Shown one piece after another: positions 31,385 to 40,063 of a DNA stretch of 52,480 nucleotides (its first letter is position 1; every line of letters starts with the position of its first letter). Made by a program: the position numbers and the translations under genes. The notes beneath the pieces were generated by a model. The model was not told where the DNA came from. It saw only the letters and a program-made list of their open reading frames with translations, and searched no databases. This DNA is from an uncultured Collinsella sp. Lineage in GTDB: Bacteria; Actinomycetota; Coriobacteriia; Coriobacteriales; Coriobacteriaceae. The stretch lies in contig CATZRJ010000007.1 of the NCBI GenBank assembly GCA_958423535.1, forward strand, positions 1 through 52,480. The letters run 5' to 3'.

Positions 31385-34027
31385 CTACAGCGCGCCGGAG
31401 CCAGCTTGCATCATACCGCCGGGGCCCGAGGTCACGCCACTACTCACAGGCGCAGCGTTTCCGGTGTGCGGCGCCGCCGGAGCGGTATCGCCACCGAGCG
31501 TGCCCGCCGGACGCGGTGCCGGGATCTCGCCCGTACCATGGCTAAAGACAAACTTGCCGTCGGCCACATCGCACAGGACGGTATCGCCACTGCCCCACTC
31601 GCCGGCCAGCAGCTCCTCGGACAACGGATCCTCAATGAGCTTTTGGATGGAGCGGCGCAGCGGACGCGCACCGTTGGTGAGGTCGGTGCCCTCGGCCACA
31701 ATCTTGTCGTAGGCCGCATCGGTGAGCTTGATGTTCATGCCGTTGGCAATCAGGCGCTGGCGCAGGTCGTCCACCAGCAGGTGAGCGATCTTGGTCAGGT
31801 TCTCGCCCGAAAGCTTCTGGAACACCACGATGTCATCGATACGGTTGAGCAGCTCGGGGCGGAACAGGCGCTTGAGCTCGCCCATCGCACGGCCGCGGAT
31901 CTCGCTCGACGTGAGACCCTGCTCGCCGGTGGTGCCAAAGCCCACGCTCGCATCCTGCGCGATCTCGCGGGCGCCCACGTTGGACGTCATGATAATCACG
32001 GTGTTGCGGAAATCGACCGTCTTGCCCTGGCTATCGGTCAGGCGGCCCTCCTCCAGCACCTGTAGCAAGATGTTGAAGATATCAGGGTGCGCCTTCTCGA
32101 TCTCGTCGAACAGCACGACCGAGTACGGATGACGGCGAACAGCCTTGGTGAGCTGGCCGCCCTCGTCGTGACCCACGTAACCCGGAGGGCTACCGATAAG
32201 CTTGGAGACCTCGAACTCGCTGCCAAACTCCGACATGTCGAAGCTGATGAGCGCGTCCTTGCTGCCAAAGAGATACTCGGCGAGCGTCTTGGCAAGCTCG
32301 GTCTTGCCCGTGCCGGTGGGGCCCAGGAAGATAAAGCTGCCGCCGGGGCGGCGAGGGTCCTTGAGCGGCGAGCGGCTGCGGCGCACGGCCTTGGCAACGG
32401 CCTCGACGGCCTCATCCTGACCGATGATGCGCGTCTTGAGCACGCTTTCGGCCTGCAGCAGGCGGCGACTCTCACTCTCGGTGAGCGAGGACACCGGCAC
32501 GCCCGAGGTCACGGACACGATGTCGGCAATCTGGGAGACATCGATGGTGAGCGGACTGGCGTCGAGCTCGGCCGTCCAGGCAGCCTTGGCCTCGGCGAGC
32601 TCAATCTCGGCGGCTTTCTGCTGCTCGGTGATCTCGGCGGCCTTGTTCATGTCGTCGCTCTCGGTGGCCTCCTGTGCGGCAGTCTTGAGCTCCTCGATGC
32701 GATGTTCGGCCTCGCGCACCGGCTCGGGCGCGCGGTTGGCGGCAATGCGGGCGCGGGCACCGGCCTCGTCGATGAGGTCGATGGCCTTATCGGGCAGGAA
32801 GCGGTCCTGAATGTAGCGGTTGGAGAGGTTCGCGGCGGCCTCGATAGCACCCTGTGTGTAACGCACATGGTGGTGCTCCTCGTAGCGCGGCTTGAGCGCG
32901 GTCAGGATCTTGACCGTGTCCTCGACGCTCGGCTCCTCGACATCGATGGTCTGGAAGCGACGCTCAAAGGCCGGATCCTTGGTGAGGTACTTACGGAACT
33001 CCTCGGCCGTGGTGGCACCGATGATCTGAAAAGCACCGCGCGCGAGCACGGGCTTGAGCATGGAGCTTGCATCGATGGATCCCTCGGCAGAACCGGCACC
33101 GATGATGGTGTGCATCTCGTCGATAAACAGGATGACGTCGTCGGCTTCGGTTGCCTCCTGGATCACGTTCTTGAGGCGCTCCTCGAACTCACCGCGATAC
33201 TTGGCGCCCGCGACAAGACCCGGCAGATCGAGCGTCCAGATGTTCTGGTTCATAAGGTTCTCGGGCACGTTGCCGGCAGCGATCTGCTGTGCCAGGCCCT
33301 CGACGATGGCCGTCTTGCCCACGCCGGGGTCACCCAAGATAAGCGGGTTGTTCTTGGTGCGGCGCGAAAGGATCTCCATCATGCGCTGGACTTCCTTTTC
33401 GCGACCGATCACGGGGTCGAGCTTACCGTCGCGTGCCTTCTGCGTAAGGTTGGTGGCGAACTGCTTGAGCGTGTCGGTGCCGCTCCCCTTTTGCTGCGAG
33501 GCGTCCGAGCCGCTAAAGAACGGCAGGCCCGCACCGGGACGCCCAGCACCGGCGCCGGCGAGCGGGCGCTTCTTGTCCTGATCCTTGGCGGTAAGCTTCT
33601 CGATGGCTTTTTTGATGGAAGCGGACGACACGCCCAGGCGCATGAGGATGTCCATGGCCATACCGTTGCCCTCTTCGACGATACCGATGAGCAGGTGCTC
33701 GGTCGACACATAGGTCTGGTTGTTCTCGCGCGCCACGCGGAAGGAGCGCTCCATCACGCTGATGACGAGTGGCGTAAAGGCGAGCTTGGCGGCCTCGGTC
33801 TCCTCGCTGGGCTCGGGAACGGTGGTCTGGACCTCCTTGAGCGTGTCCATGATGTCGTCGTAGGAGATGTCGAGCGAGCGCAGCGCCTCGGCGGCGATGC
33901 CCTCGTCCTCCTTGGCGAGCGCGAGCAGCAGATGCTCGGTTCCCACCTTATTTGAATGAAGATCGAGCGCCTCCTGCTTGGCCATGGACATGACCTTGCG
34001 CGCGCGATCGGTAAAACGGTCTAACAT
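31385..34027 (-). CDS. clpC: ATP-dependent Clp protease ATPase subunit ClpC
   Basis: 880 residues. Two Clp-N repeats (FTDRARKVMSMAKQEAL..., TPLVISVMERSFRVA...) are followed by AAA+ module 1 with GDPGVGKT and FIDEMHTIIG, a middle coiled-coil region (RIEELKTAAQEATESDDMNKAAE), and AAA+ module 2 with GPTGTGKT and LFDEIEKAHPDIFN. The tail is rich in Gly, Ala and Pro. ClpC unfolds substrates for ClpP. The start has GAGGAACTAGC upstream. Expected ClpP-docking and stress regulation are family knowledge; no convincing CtsR or HAIR operator is seen in the leader. Confidence 0.95.
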   Translation of the reverse strand: MLDRFTDRARKVMSMAKQEALDLHSNKVGTEHLLLALAKEDEGIAAEALRSLDISYDDIMDTLKEVQTTVPEPSEETEAAKLAFTPLVISVMERSFRVARENNQTYVSTEHLLIGIVEEGNGMAMDILMRLGVSSASIKKAIEKLTAKDQDKKRPLAGAGAGRPGAGLPFFSGSDASQQKGSGTDTLKQFATNLTQKARDGKLDPVIGREKEVQRMMEILSRRTKNNPLILGDPGVGKTAIVEGLAQQIAAGNVPENLMNQNIWTLDLPGLVAGAKYRGEFEERLKNVIQEATEADDVILFIDEMHTIIGAGSAEGSIDASSMLKPVLARGAFQIIGATTAEEFRKYLTKDPAFERRFQTIDVEEPSVEDTVKILTALKPRYEEHHHVRYTQGAIEAAANLSNRYIQDRFLPDKAIDLIDEAGARARIAANRAPEPVREAEHRIEELKTAAQEATESDDMNKAAEITEQQKAAEIELAEAKAAWTAELDASPLTIDVSQIADIVSVTSGVPVSSLTESESRRLLQAESVLKTRIIGQDEAVEAVAKAVRRSRSPLKDPRRPGGSFIFLGPTGTGKTELAKTLAEYLFGSKDALISFDMSEFGSEFEVSKLIGSPPGYVGHDEGGQLTKAVRRHPYSVVLFDEIEKAHPDIFNILLQVLEEGRLTDSQGKTVDFRNTVIIMTSNVGAREIAQDASVGFGTTGEQGLTSSEIRGRAMGELKRLFRPELLNRIDDIVVFQKLSGENLTKIAHLLVDDLRQRLIANGMNIKLTDAAYDKIVAEGTDLTNGARPLRRSIQKLIEDPLSEELLAGEWGSGDTVLCDVADGKFVFSHGTGEIPAPRPAGTLGGDTAPAAPHTGNAAPVSSGVTSGPGGMMQAGSGAL

Positions 34028-34212
34028 GCTAGTTCCTCTTAGACGAGCTAGTTTTTCAAACGCAAAGCGCCGCCCCGCGGCAGCGCTTTGGTCTCTTTAC
34101 CCATATGGAGTATATGTTAACCGTTGGGGCCTTTTCCACGTGCAGCCATACGACAACGTCTACAAAAAAGGAATCGCTCCGGTCTGTTTGGGGGTCTGGT
34201 TTTAAGCGTTGC

Positions 34213-34806
34213 CTAGCAGGCAGGCTCGGAGTCCATGCGCTCGGAAATGTTGGCAACCTCCTCGGCAACGGGAGCGCCCGGCATATGCACGAGCTCCATA
34301 TGCTGCTCTTCAAAGACGGTTCCCATGGGGAAAGCGCGGCGGAAGGCAAAGCGGGCAACCGGACCAGCCACCAGCAGGTTCCAGGGCAGGGCCATGATAA
34401 AGTTACGCGGAATGTTGACGAGCCACATCATCGGCAGCGCCTGCAAATTGGCAAGCGGGCCGCCGGGCATATGGAACAGGCCTTCGCACGCGCCGTAGAG
34501 CGACATGATGACGACCATGGGAACGACCATGCAGGAGCTGACGGCGAGAGTCATGGCAAGCGGCGAGCTCTTGCCCGGCGTGACCAGGAATTTAAAAGCG
34601 AAACCCTTGGCAAGGGGGCTGGCAACAAACCAGTCGCAGCACATGGCAAAAACGTAGGCAACGGGGAAGCCGAGCCACGCGGCGGCAACAACCTCGCCGT
34701 TGATGGCCCCATGCTGCAGGGCAACGTTGTAGATGCTCATCCAGAGCACCATGCAAAAGCACATGATAAAGGTGAACAGCAGGCTCTCTCGTTTGTTGAT
34801 AGGCAT
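34213..34806 (-). CDS. DUF2798 multi-pass membrane protein
   Basis: 197 residues with four hydrophobic helices (LLFTFIMCFCMVLWMSIYNV, VVAAAWLGFPVAYVFAMCCD, MTLAVSSCMVVPMVVIMSLY, NFIMALPWNLLVAGPVARF), consistent with a tandem DUF2798 protein. Function of the family is not known. The start at 34806 (MPINKRESLLF) follows GAAAGGAT; an upstream Met at 34866 would add an unusual charged leader. It lies alone between clpC and the exporter gene. Confidence 0.8.
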   Translation of the reverse strand: MPINKRESLLFTFIMCFCMVLWMSIYNVALQHGAINGEVVAAAWLGFPVAYVFAMCCDWFVASPLAKGFAFKFLVTPGKSSPLAMTLAVSSCMVVPMVVIMSLYGACEGLFHMPGGPLANLQALPMMWLVNIPRNFIMALPWNLLVAGPVARFAFRRAFPMGTVFEEQHMELVHMPGAPVAEEVANISERMDSEPAC

Positions 34807-35000
34807 AAAGGGCGAAATCCTTTCTGTGTTGCGCCGCGGCGCCACGCAACAAAAATGGGCGGGCAAGATGGAGTTACTGGGACTTCATCTCGCCCGCCCG
34901 TGGTACGTGCGTCTGCGACTACTTATGTGGTGGAACTACCCTAACACGAACAACACGCGCTTCGTAAGCGTTGAGTTTGTGGAGATGCTCGACGTATTGG

Positions 35001-35030
35001 TGCAAAGTAACCTGTCCCCCTTGCGCCAAT
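35001..35030 (-). repeat. GGGACAGG-type intergenic motif at the end of the exporter gene
   Basis: On the minus strand TTGGCGCAAGGGGGACAGGT followed by TACTTTGC. It abuts the stop of the 35030-36598 gene and belongs to the motif family in the findings. The surrounding gap 34807-35029 holds nothing else convincing. Confidence 0.5.
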
Positions 35031-36598
35031 TAGCTGGTGTGGCGCCAGCGGGGATCGGTGAGAGTTCTCGCTACGCTCAGGCCGACGGGAAGGAACGCCA
35101 CGATGAGCACCGCACGCACAAACCAGCCAAGCATATTAACCGTGTCAAACGTGCACATGTAGTACATCGAGCGATACAGATATAGCCCCGGTACCATGAT
35201 GACAATCGATGGCACCGTGAGGGCGATGCGTGGGTAGGTGAGCTTGATTTCGGCTAAACTCGCGAGCAGCCCCGATACTAACGCGCCGATAAACGCTGCT
35301 GCCTCGGGAGGCATACCTGCGCTCAGGCCCAGGAAAGGAAGTATCGTCGGCGCATCGACGAGCGTAAGGCGCAAGGTATTGGACACGGCGCCGATGAGCC
35401 CTGCCGCCGCTGCCATCTTTACCGGGCTGTTGAACATAACCGAGAAGCCAAATACACCGATAAAGCTCATCAGTATGCGCAAGAGCGTAAGAGCCAACGG
35501 TGAGAGGCCGAGCGGGGCGAAGTCATCCGGCGCCAGTCCCACACACTCAGCAACCATCCAACCTACGAGGGTCGCCATCACAATAATCGACACAGCATAC
35601 GAAAGACGCTCGATACCGCTTCGCATGTCAAGCTTAGCGATGTCGAGGCCTGCCGTAATGAGGGGAAAGCCGGGAATCACAAAGAGCATGGCGCCGATAT
35701 AGCCTTCTTGGTGCGACATTGCCCCTGGAATGACCTGGCTAAGGCCGAGCAATGCCAGCAGATACGAAACGCAAGCGAGCGCAACGCCAGTCGTCAGCGC
35801 GCTGAACTGGCCAAGACCCTGCTTGAGAATATGGGAGCGAGCAAAGTTGCCGACACCAGCGCCTACGAACGCGCAGGCCATCTCGATAGGGCCGCCGCCG
35901 AGCAAAAAGACGAAGGCGCCACAAGCACAGGCTGCCGCAAGGCCCTGTTGCCAGGGAGAGTAATCAGGCTTTGAGCTCTCAACGGTCTTGAGCATCTCGT
36001 GATACTCGTGTACCGTGAAGCGACGACCATAGGTCTCGATTTCCTTTAGGAAACTCTCCATCATCCAAATGCGATGGGTATTGACTCCCGTTGTGGGCAG
36101 GCTGACAACCTCGTTAAAGCAGTGGCCATCTTCGATGCAGGTGCACTCAAACGACAGAAGACTCAGGTCGACGTGAATCGTAACGCCGAGCACGGCGGCA
36201 ACACGATTCATGGTATCGCGCACGCGCCAGGCACCTGTTCCGCTTGCCAGCATAAGCATGCCGGTGCGGCAGATGATGGATGACTTATCGGTGAGCGGCG
36301 CATCGACGGCAAGCTCATCGCCTGCCGTCACGATCTGGTGCCAGTCAGTTTTCATATGGAGAGCGCCGGCACGAACGCCGTGGTGCATGGGGGCTCTCGA
36401 AAGCAGCGAGTCAAGGCGCGAAGGCTGTGGGGGCTCCGTTGATTCGCCCTCGTCCTCGTCGGGCTCTTCATCGACCAGATCAAATGAGTCAAGCGGTGCC
36501 GGCTCGCGACGATCGATCAGCTCCTCATCCTCATCGTCAAAGTAATTGAACTGATCGAGCATGTCCTCTTCGATTGCACGCTCGCTCGCGTCGTCCAT
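35030..36598 (-). CDS. ThrE-type threonine/serine exporter (DUF1212-DUF3815 fusion)
   Basis: 522 residues. A very acidic N-terminal tail (about 60 residues with runs of Asp/Glu) precedes the ThrE N-terminal domain: ICRTGMLMLASGTGAWRVRDTMNRVAAVLGV, then a region with several hydrophobic helices. The C-terminal half has a second set of about five helices (DUF3815-like: AAFIGALVSGLLASLAEIKLTYPRIALTVPSIVIMVPGLYLYRSMY). In Corynebacterium ThrE exports Thr and Ser. The gene is monocistronic; start at 36598 has GGAAGGGAGTG. Confidence 0.88.
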   Translation of the reverse strand: MDDASERAIEEDMLDQFNYFDDEDEELIDRREPAPLDSFDLVDEEPDEDEGESTEPPQPSRLDSLLSRAPMHHGVRAGALHMKTDWHQIVTAGDELAVDAPLTDKSSIICRTGMLMLASGTGAWRVRDTMNRVAAVLGVTIHVDLSLLSFECTCIEDGHCFNEVVSLPTTGVNTHRIWMMESFLKEIETYGRRFTVHEYHEMLKTVESSKPDYSPWQQGLAAACACGAFVFLLGGGPIEMACAFVGAGVGNFARSHILKQGLGQFSALTTGVALACVSYLLALLGLSQVIPGAMSHQEGYIGAMLFVIPGFPLITAGLDIAKLDMRSGIERLSYAVSIIVMATLVGWMVAECVGLAPDDFAPLGLSPLALTLLRILMSFIGVFGFSVMFNSPVKMAAAAGLIGAVSNTLRLTLVDAPTILPFLGLSAGMPPEAAAFIGALVSGLLASLAEIKLTYPRIALTVPSIVIMVPGLYLYRSMYYMCTFDTVNMLGWFVRAVLIVAFLPVGLSVARTLTDPRWRHTS

Positions 36599-36720
36599 AT
36601 AGACACTCCCTTCCTACCGACTAACCCCCATCCTAAGCAGCAACGGCTAAAGGAAGCATAAAAGAGACGGCTGTCATGCATGGAAGGCGCAAACCCCCAA
36701 TGCGCCGGTAGACCCCGACG

Positions 36721-36857
36721 AAAAGGACCGTCCCCAAGTGCCACATCTGGACCAAGGCAACGCCGATGTTTCGGCAACGCCAGCGAGCGCCGTCCAGAGC
36801 GAACAAGTTGGCATGAAAAAGGCAAGGCATAGACCTTCTGGTCATGCCTTGCCTTTT
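36721..36857. terminator. lysS terminator region with motif copy (331-bp gene-free gap)
   Basis: A strong hairpin, GGCAAGGCAT/ATGCCTTGCC plus GACC/GGTC (36821-36853), has TTTT on the right and AAAAA on the left, so it works in both directions; on the minus strand it ends lysS. Its core recurs in the first repeat at 24909-24933. A GGGGACGG-type motif copy (minus strand) lies at 36721-36745. The rest of 36599-36929 shows nothing gene-like. Confidence 0.75.
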
Positions 36858-36929
36858 GAATGACAAATTGTCGCTCTGGGCGGCGCGCAGCGTCGAGCCG
36901 TTACGCGGTTCGTAGAACCGCGTAACTAG

Positions 36930-38894
36930 TTAGTACATCTTTGCGCCGGCGGGGATGGAGGCGTCGAGCTGGATCAGGTTGAGACGCTCCTCGCCCTCCT
37001 CCTCATGGATGGCGCTGATCAGCATACCGCAGCTGGGAATACCCATCATCTTGCGCGGAGGCAGGTTGGTGATGGCGAGCAAAGTCTTGCCGACCAGGTC
37101 CTCGGGCTCGTAATAATCGTGAATACCGGAGAGGATGGTGCGGTCGGTGCCGGTGCCGTCGTCGAGCGTAAAGTTCAGCAGCTTCTTGGACTTCTTGACG
37201 GCCTCGCACGCCTTAACCTTCACGGCACGGAAATCGCTCTTGGAGAAGGTATCGAAGTCGACAAACTCCTCGAACAGCGGCTCAACGGCGATCTTGGAGT
37301 AATCGAGCGTGGGCTTGAGCGGCTTGACGAACGGGCTTTCGGCGTTGCCGGCCTCGGCGGCCTTGGCGGCAGCGGCACCGGACTGGAAACCCTTCTCGGG
37401 CTTCATGTGCGGGAACAGCAGGACGTCGCGAATGGAGGCCTGGTTGGTGAGCAGCATGACTACACGGTCGATACCGATGCCAATGCCACCCGCAGGAGGC
37501 ATACCGTACTCGAGGGCACGCACGTAGTCCTCGTCGTACTCCATGGCCTCATCGTCGCCGCCGGCCTTCTCAGCCATCTGGGCAGCAAAGCGCTCAGCCT
37601 GGTCGACCGGGTCGTTGAGCTCGGAGAACGCGTTGGCGTACTCGTGGCCGGCGATGACCAGCTCAAAGCGGTGCGTCAGACGCGGATCGTCCTCAAAGCG
37701 CTTGGCAAGCGGACTGACCTCGATGGGGTAATCGCACACAAACGTGGGGTTGACGATGGTGTCCTCGCCCAGCTCGTCGTAGATCTCGGCGATGATCTTG
37801 CCAGCAGTCCACTCGGGCTTAATCTCCAGGCCCTTCTCGCGCGCGGCGGCGGCAAGCTCCTCGACCGGCGTGTCGATGGTGACCTGCTTGCCGAGCACGT
37901 CGGAGACGATGTCGGTCATGGGACGGCTGGCCCACTCACCAGAAAGATCGATGGTCTGGCCCTGGTACTCGATAACCTCAGGGTTGCCGATGGCCTTGTT
38001 GGCGGCCTTGATGACGCCCTGGGCGAGCGCCTTCATGCCCTCGAGGTCGGAGAAGGCGCGGTAGGCCTCCATCGTGGTGAACTCGGGGTTGTGAGTGAGG
38101 TCCATGCCCTCGTTGCGGAAGATGCGGCCGATCTCGAAGACGCGCTCAAAGCCACCGACGATACAGCGCTTGAGGTGCAGCTCGGTAGCAATGCGCAGGT
38201 AGCACTCCTGATCGAGCGCGTTGAAGTGCGTGATGAACGGCTTGGCAGTAGCGCCGCCCTGGATGGTCTGCAGGATGGGGGTCTCGACCTCCATGTAGCC
38301 GTCGGACTCCATAAAGCGACGGAAGGTGGAGAGGATCTGCGAGCGCTTGCGGAAGGTCTCGCGAACATCATCGTTGGCAATGAGGTCGACGTAACGCTGA
38401 CGATAACGGGTCTCCTTGTCGGAGAGGCCGTGGAACTTCTCGGGCAGCGGGCGAACGGCCTTGGAGAGCAGCGTCGCGCGCTTGGGGGCGACGGAAAGCT
38501 GACCGCGCTTGGTGCGCACGACCACGCCGGTCACGCCCAGGATGTCGCCCAGGTCGAGGGCCTTGAGCGTGTTCCAGGCCGCCTCGTCCATGTCGTTAAT
38601 ACGGCAGAACAGCTGAATCTCGGCAGTCGTGTCGCGCACGACGATGAACATAATCTTGCCCTGGCCGCGCTTGGCGACCACGCGGCCGCCGATCTTCACA
38701 ATGTCCTCGGTGTCTTCGCCATCGGCGAGACCGGCATACTTAGCCTCAATGTCGACGACGTAGTCCTCAATCTCGGAGTGCTCGGGATAGGGGTTCTGGC
38801 CCGCCTCGAACAGGGCGGCGCGCTTGGCCAGGCGCGTGGCGCGCTCGTCGTTGAGCGTCGATGCCTGCTCGGCGGCGTTCTGGTTCTCTGCCAT
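36930..38894 (-). CDS. lysS: Lysyl-tRNA synthetase with C-terminal tRNA-binding domain
   Basis: 654 residues, about 150 longer than standard class II LysRS. The OB-fold anticodon domain (GGRVVAKRGQGKIMFIVVRD) is followed by motif 1 and the catalytic core with motif 2 FERVFEIGRIFRNEGMDLTHNPEFT and motif 3 GGIGIGIDRVVMLLT. After a short Ala-rich linker, residues ~537-654 form a Trbp111/EMAP-type tRNA-binding domain (FDTFSKSDFRAVKVKACEAV...ILSGIHDYYEPEDLVGKTLLAITNLPPRKMMGIPSCGMLIS), usually seen on MetRS. Start at 38894 with GGAGCTAACT. It follows greA at 79 bp. Confidence 0.95.
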   Translation of the reverse strand: MAENQNAAEQASTLNDERATRLAKRAALFEAGQNPYPEHSEIEDYVVDIEAKYAGLADGEDTEDIVKIGGRVVAKRGQGKIMFIVVRDTTAEIQLFCRINDMDEAAWNTLKALDLGDILGVTGVVVRTKRGQLSVAPKRATLLSKAVRPLPEKFHGLSDKETRYRQRYVDLIANDDVRETFRKRSQILSTFRRFMESDGYMEVETPILQTIQGGATAKPFITHFNALDQECYLRIATELHLKRCIVGGFERVFEIGRIFRNEGMDLTHNPEFTTMEAYRAFSDLEGMKALAQGVIKAANKAIGNPEVIEYQGQTIDLSGEWASRPMTDIVSDVLGKQVTIDTPVEELAAAAREKGLEIKPEWTAGKIIAEIYDELGEDTIVNPTFVCDYPIEVSPLAKRFEDDPRLTHRFELVIAGHEYANAFSELNDPVDQAERFAAQMAEKAGGDDEAMEYDEDYVRALEYGMPPAGGIGIGIDRVVMLLTNQASIRDVLLFPHMKPEKGFQSGAAAAKAAEAGNAESPFVKPLKPTLDYSKIAVEPLFEEFVDFDTFSKSDFRAVKVKACEAVKKSKKLLNFTLDDGTGTDRTILSGIHDYYEPEDLVGKTLLAITNLPPRKMMGIPSCGMLISAIHEEEGEERLNLIQLDASIPAGAKMY

Positions 38895-38915
38895 AGTTAG
38901 CTCCTCAAACTAAAA

Positions 38916-38944
38916 CGCTCCCCAGGATTCGGTCCCAGGGAGCG
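38916..38944 (-). terminator. Hairpin between greA and lysS
   Basis: CGCTCCC (38916-38922) pairs with GGGAGCG (38938-38944). On the minus strand it is followed by TTTTAG, so it may end or attenuate greA transcription before lysS. Confidence 0.7.
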
Positions 38945-38972
38945 AAAACATACCTTTACGCGGGACCGTGGT

Positions 38973-39443
38973 CTAGCGTGCGATCTTTGCGATGGTGTAG
39001 ACGCGAGTCTTGCCGGAAGGCGTAACGACCTCGACGGAGTCGCCCTCGCCGTGACCGATGATGGCGTGGCCGACCGGAGACTCGTTGGAAATCTTGTGCT
39101 CGAGCGAGTTGGTCTCGGTGGTACCGACGAGCGTGACCTCCATGACCTCACCGTTGGGATCAATCAGCGAAACGGTGGAACCGATGGAGACGGTCAGATC
39201 GCCCGTGGTGGCAGCAACCTGAGCGTTGGCGAGAATGGCCTGAATCTCGGCAATGCGAGCAGCATTCTGGGCCTGCTTGTCCTTGGCGGCGTCGTATTCG
39301 GAGTTCTCCGAAAGGTCGCCGAACGCGCGGGCTTCCTTGATGTCCTCGACGATCTCCTTGGCGTAATCGCCCTCACGCCAAGCGAGCTCCTCGACGAGCT
39401 TCTGGCGGCCCTCAGCGGTCAGTACGATCTGGCTTGCGTCCAT
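38973..39443 (-). CDS. greA: Transcription elongation factor GreA
   Basis: 156 residues, standard length. The N-terminal coiled coil (LTAEGRQKLVEELAWREGDYAKEIVEDIKEARAFGDLSENSEYDAAKDKQAQ) carries the DLSENSEYDAAK tip with the acidic pair that enters the RNA polymerase channel. The FKBP-like C-terminal domain follows (VSLIDPNGEVMEVTLVGTTETN...ISNESPVGHAIIGHGEGD). GreA stimulates cleavage of backtracked RNA. Start at 39443 with GGGGAGATATCCGT upstream. Confidence 0.95.
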   Translation of the reverse strand: MDASQIVLTAEGRQKLVEELAWREGDYAKEIVEDIKEARAFGDLSENSEYDAAKDKQAQNAARIAEIQAILANAQVAATTGDLTVSIGSTVSLIDPNGEVMEVTLVGTTETNSLEHKISNESPVGHAIIGHGEGDSVEVVTPSGKTRVYTIAKIAR

Positions 39444-39487
39444 ACGGATATCTCCCCAACTATGATGTAACGATCAACTGTCAACAA

Positions 39488-39524
39488 AACGAAAAAGACC
39501 GGCTAGCCTGCGGGCAAGCCGGTC
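39488..39524 (-). terminator. tatA terminator
   Basis: On the minus strand GACCGGCT (39524-39517) pairs with AGCCGGTC (39504-39497), followed by TTTTTCG. Confidence 0.8.
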
Positions 39525-39549
39525 AGGTGCTCACCCCAAAGGGATGGGA

Positions 39550-39825
39550 CTACTCTGCGTCCGCGTCGCTGTCCTCTGCCTGCTTTTTCTTGGCAGCAGC
39601 GAGCTTGGCCTCGAGCTCTGCGATCTCCTTGTCCTCCTTGGACTCCTCGACCACGACATCCTCGGCCTGCTTGGTTTCGCCCTTATCGTCGCCCTCCATA
39701 CCCTCACGGATATTCTTGACGGTAGAGCCGAGGGACTTGCCGAGCTTCGGCAGGTTCTTAGGCCCGAAGATGATCAAGACAACGACGAGAATAATGATGA
39801 GCTCAGGAGCCCTCAGTCCAAACAT
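39550..39825 (-). CDS. tatA: Twin-arginine translocase subunit TatA/TatE
   Basis: 91 residues. A single N-terminal membrane helix (APELIIILVVVLIIFGPKNLPKLGKSLG) with the FGPKNLP hinge, then an amphipathic helix and a long charged tail of Glu/Lys repeats (EESKEDKEIAELEAKLAAAKKK). It forms the pore of the Tat system, which exports folded proteins. The ATG at 39825 has GGAGG five bases upstream; in-frame upstream codons belong to the antisense of a tRNA gene. No tatC is in the window. Confidence 0.9.
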   Translation of the reverse strand: MFGLRAPELIIILVVVLIIFGPKNLPKLGKSLGSTVKNIREGMEGDDKGETKQAEDVVVEESKEDKEIAELEAKLAAAKKKQAEDSDADAE

Positions 39826-39896
39826 GTAGACCTCCACAATACAGCGAGACAAGCTCGAATGAGTATACCGCGGGTGCCGCGGTATCACAACAATAG

Positions 39897-39927
39897 CTAA
39901 AAAAAGGGACCGCAAGAAGCGGTCCCT
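39897..39927 (-). terminator. Terminator of tRNA-Pro
   Basis: Perfect 9-bp arms AGGGACCGC (39905-39913) and GCGGTCCCT (39919-39927), followed on the minus strand by a run of seven T. Confidence 0.85.
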
Positions 39928-39937
39928 CCTCATGCTC

Positions 39938-40014
39938 TGGTCGGGTTGACTGGATTTGAACCAGCGACCCCTGCGTCCCGAACGCAGTGCTCTACCAAAC
40001 TGAGCCACAACCCG
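39938..40014 (-). tRNA. tRNA-Pro (anticodon CGG)
   Basis: 77 nt including encoded CCA (39938-39940). Acceptor stem CGGGTTG/CAACCCG, anticodon loop TTCGGGA between CTGCG and CGCAG, T-arm GCTGGTTCAAATCCAGT. A terminator follows directly. Confidence 0.95.
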
Positions 40015-40063
40015 TTAGCTCGACTATAGTAACAAAGATTTTCGCCGTGTGCTAGAGAAATTT

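Noticed and set aside
34028..34212. CtsR or HAIR operator upstream of clpC
   Set aside because: No convincing match to either consensus in the clpC leader.
37005..38900. 631-aa plus-strand reading frame opposite lysS, and similar long frames opposite clpC, pepD, cysS, res and the helicase
   Set aside because: They are antisense shadows caused by high third-position GC; the opposite strands encode clear, intact proteins.
39826..40008. Longer tatA start reading MAQFGRALRSGRRGR
   Set aside because: The extension is translated from antisense tRNA-Pro and its terminator; the ATG at 39825 has a proper ribosome site.
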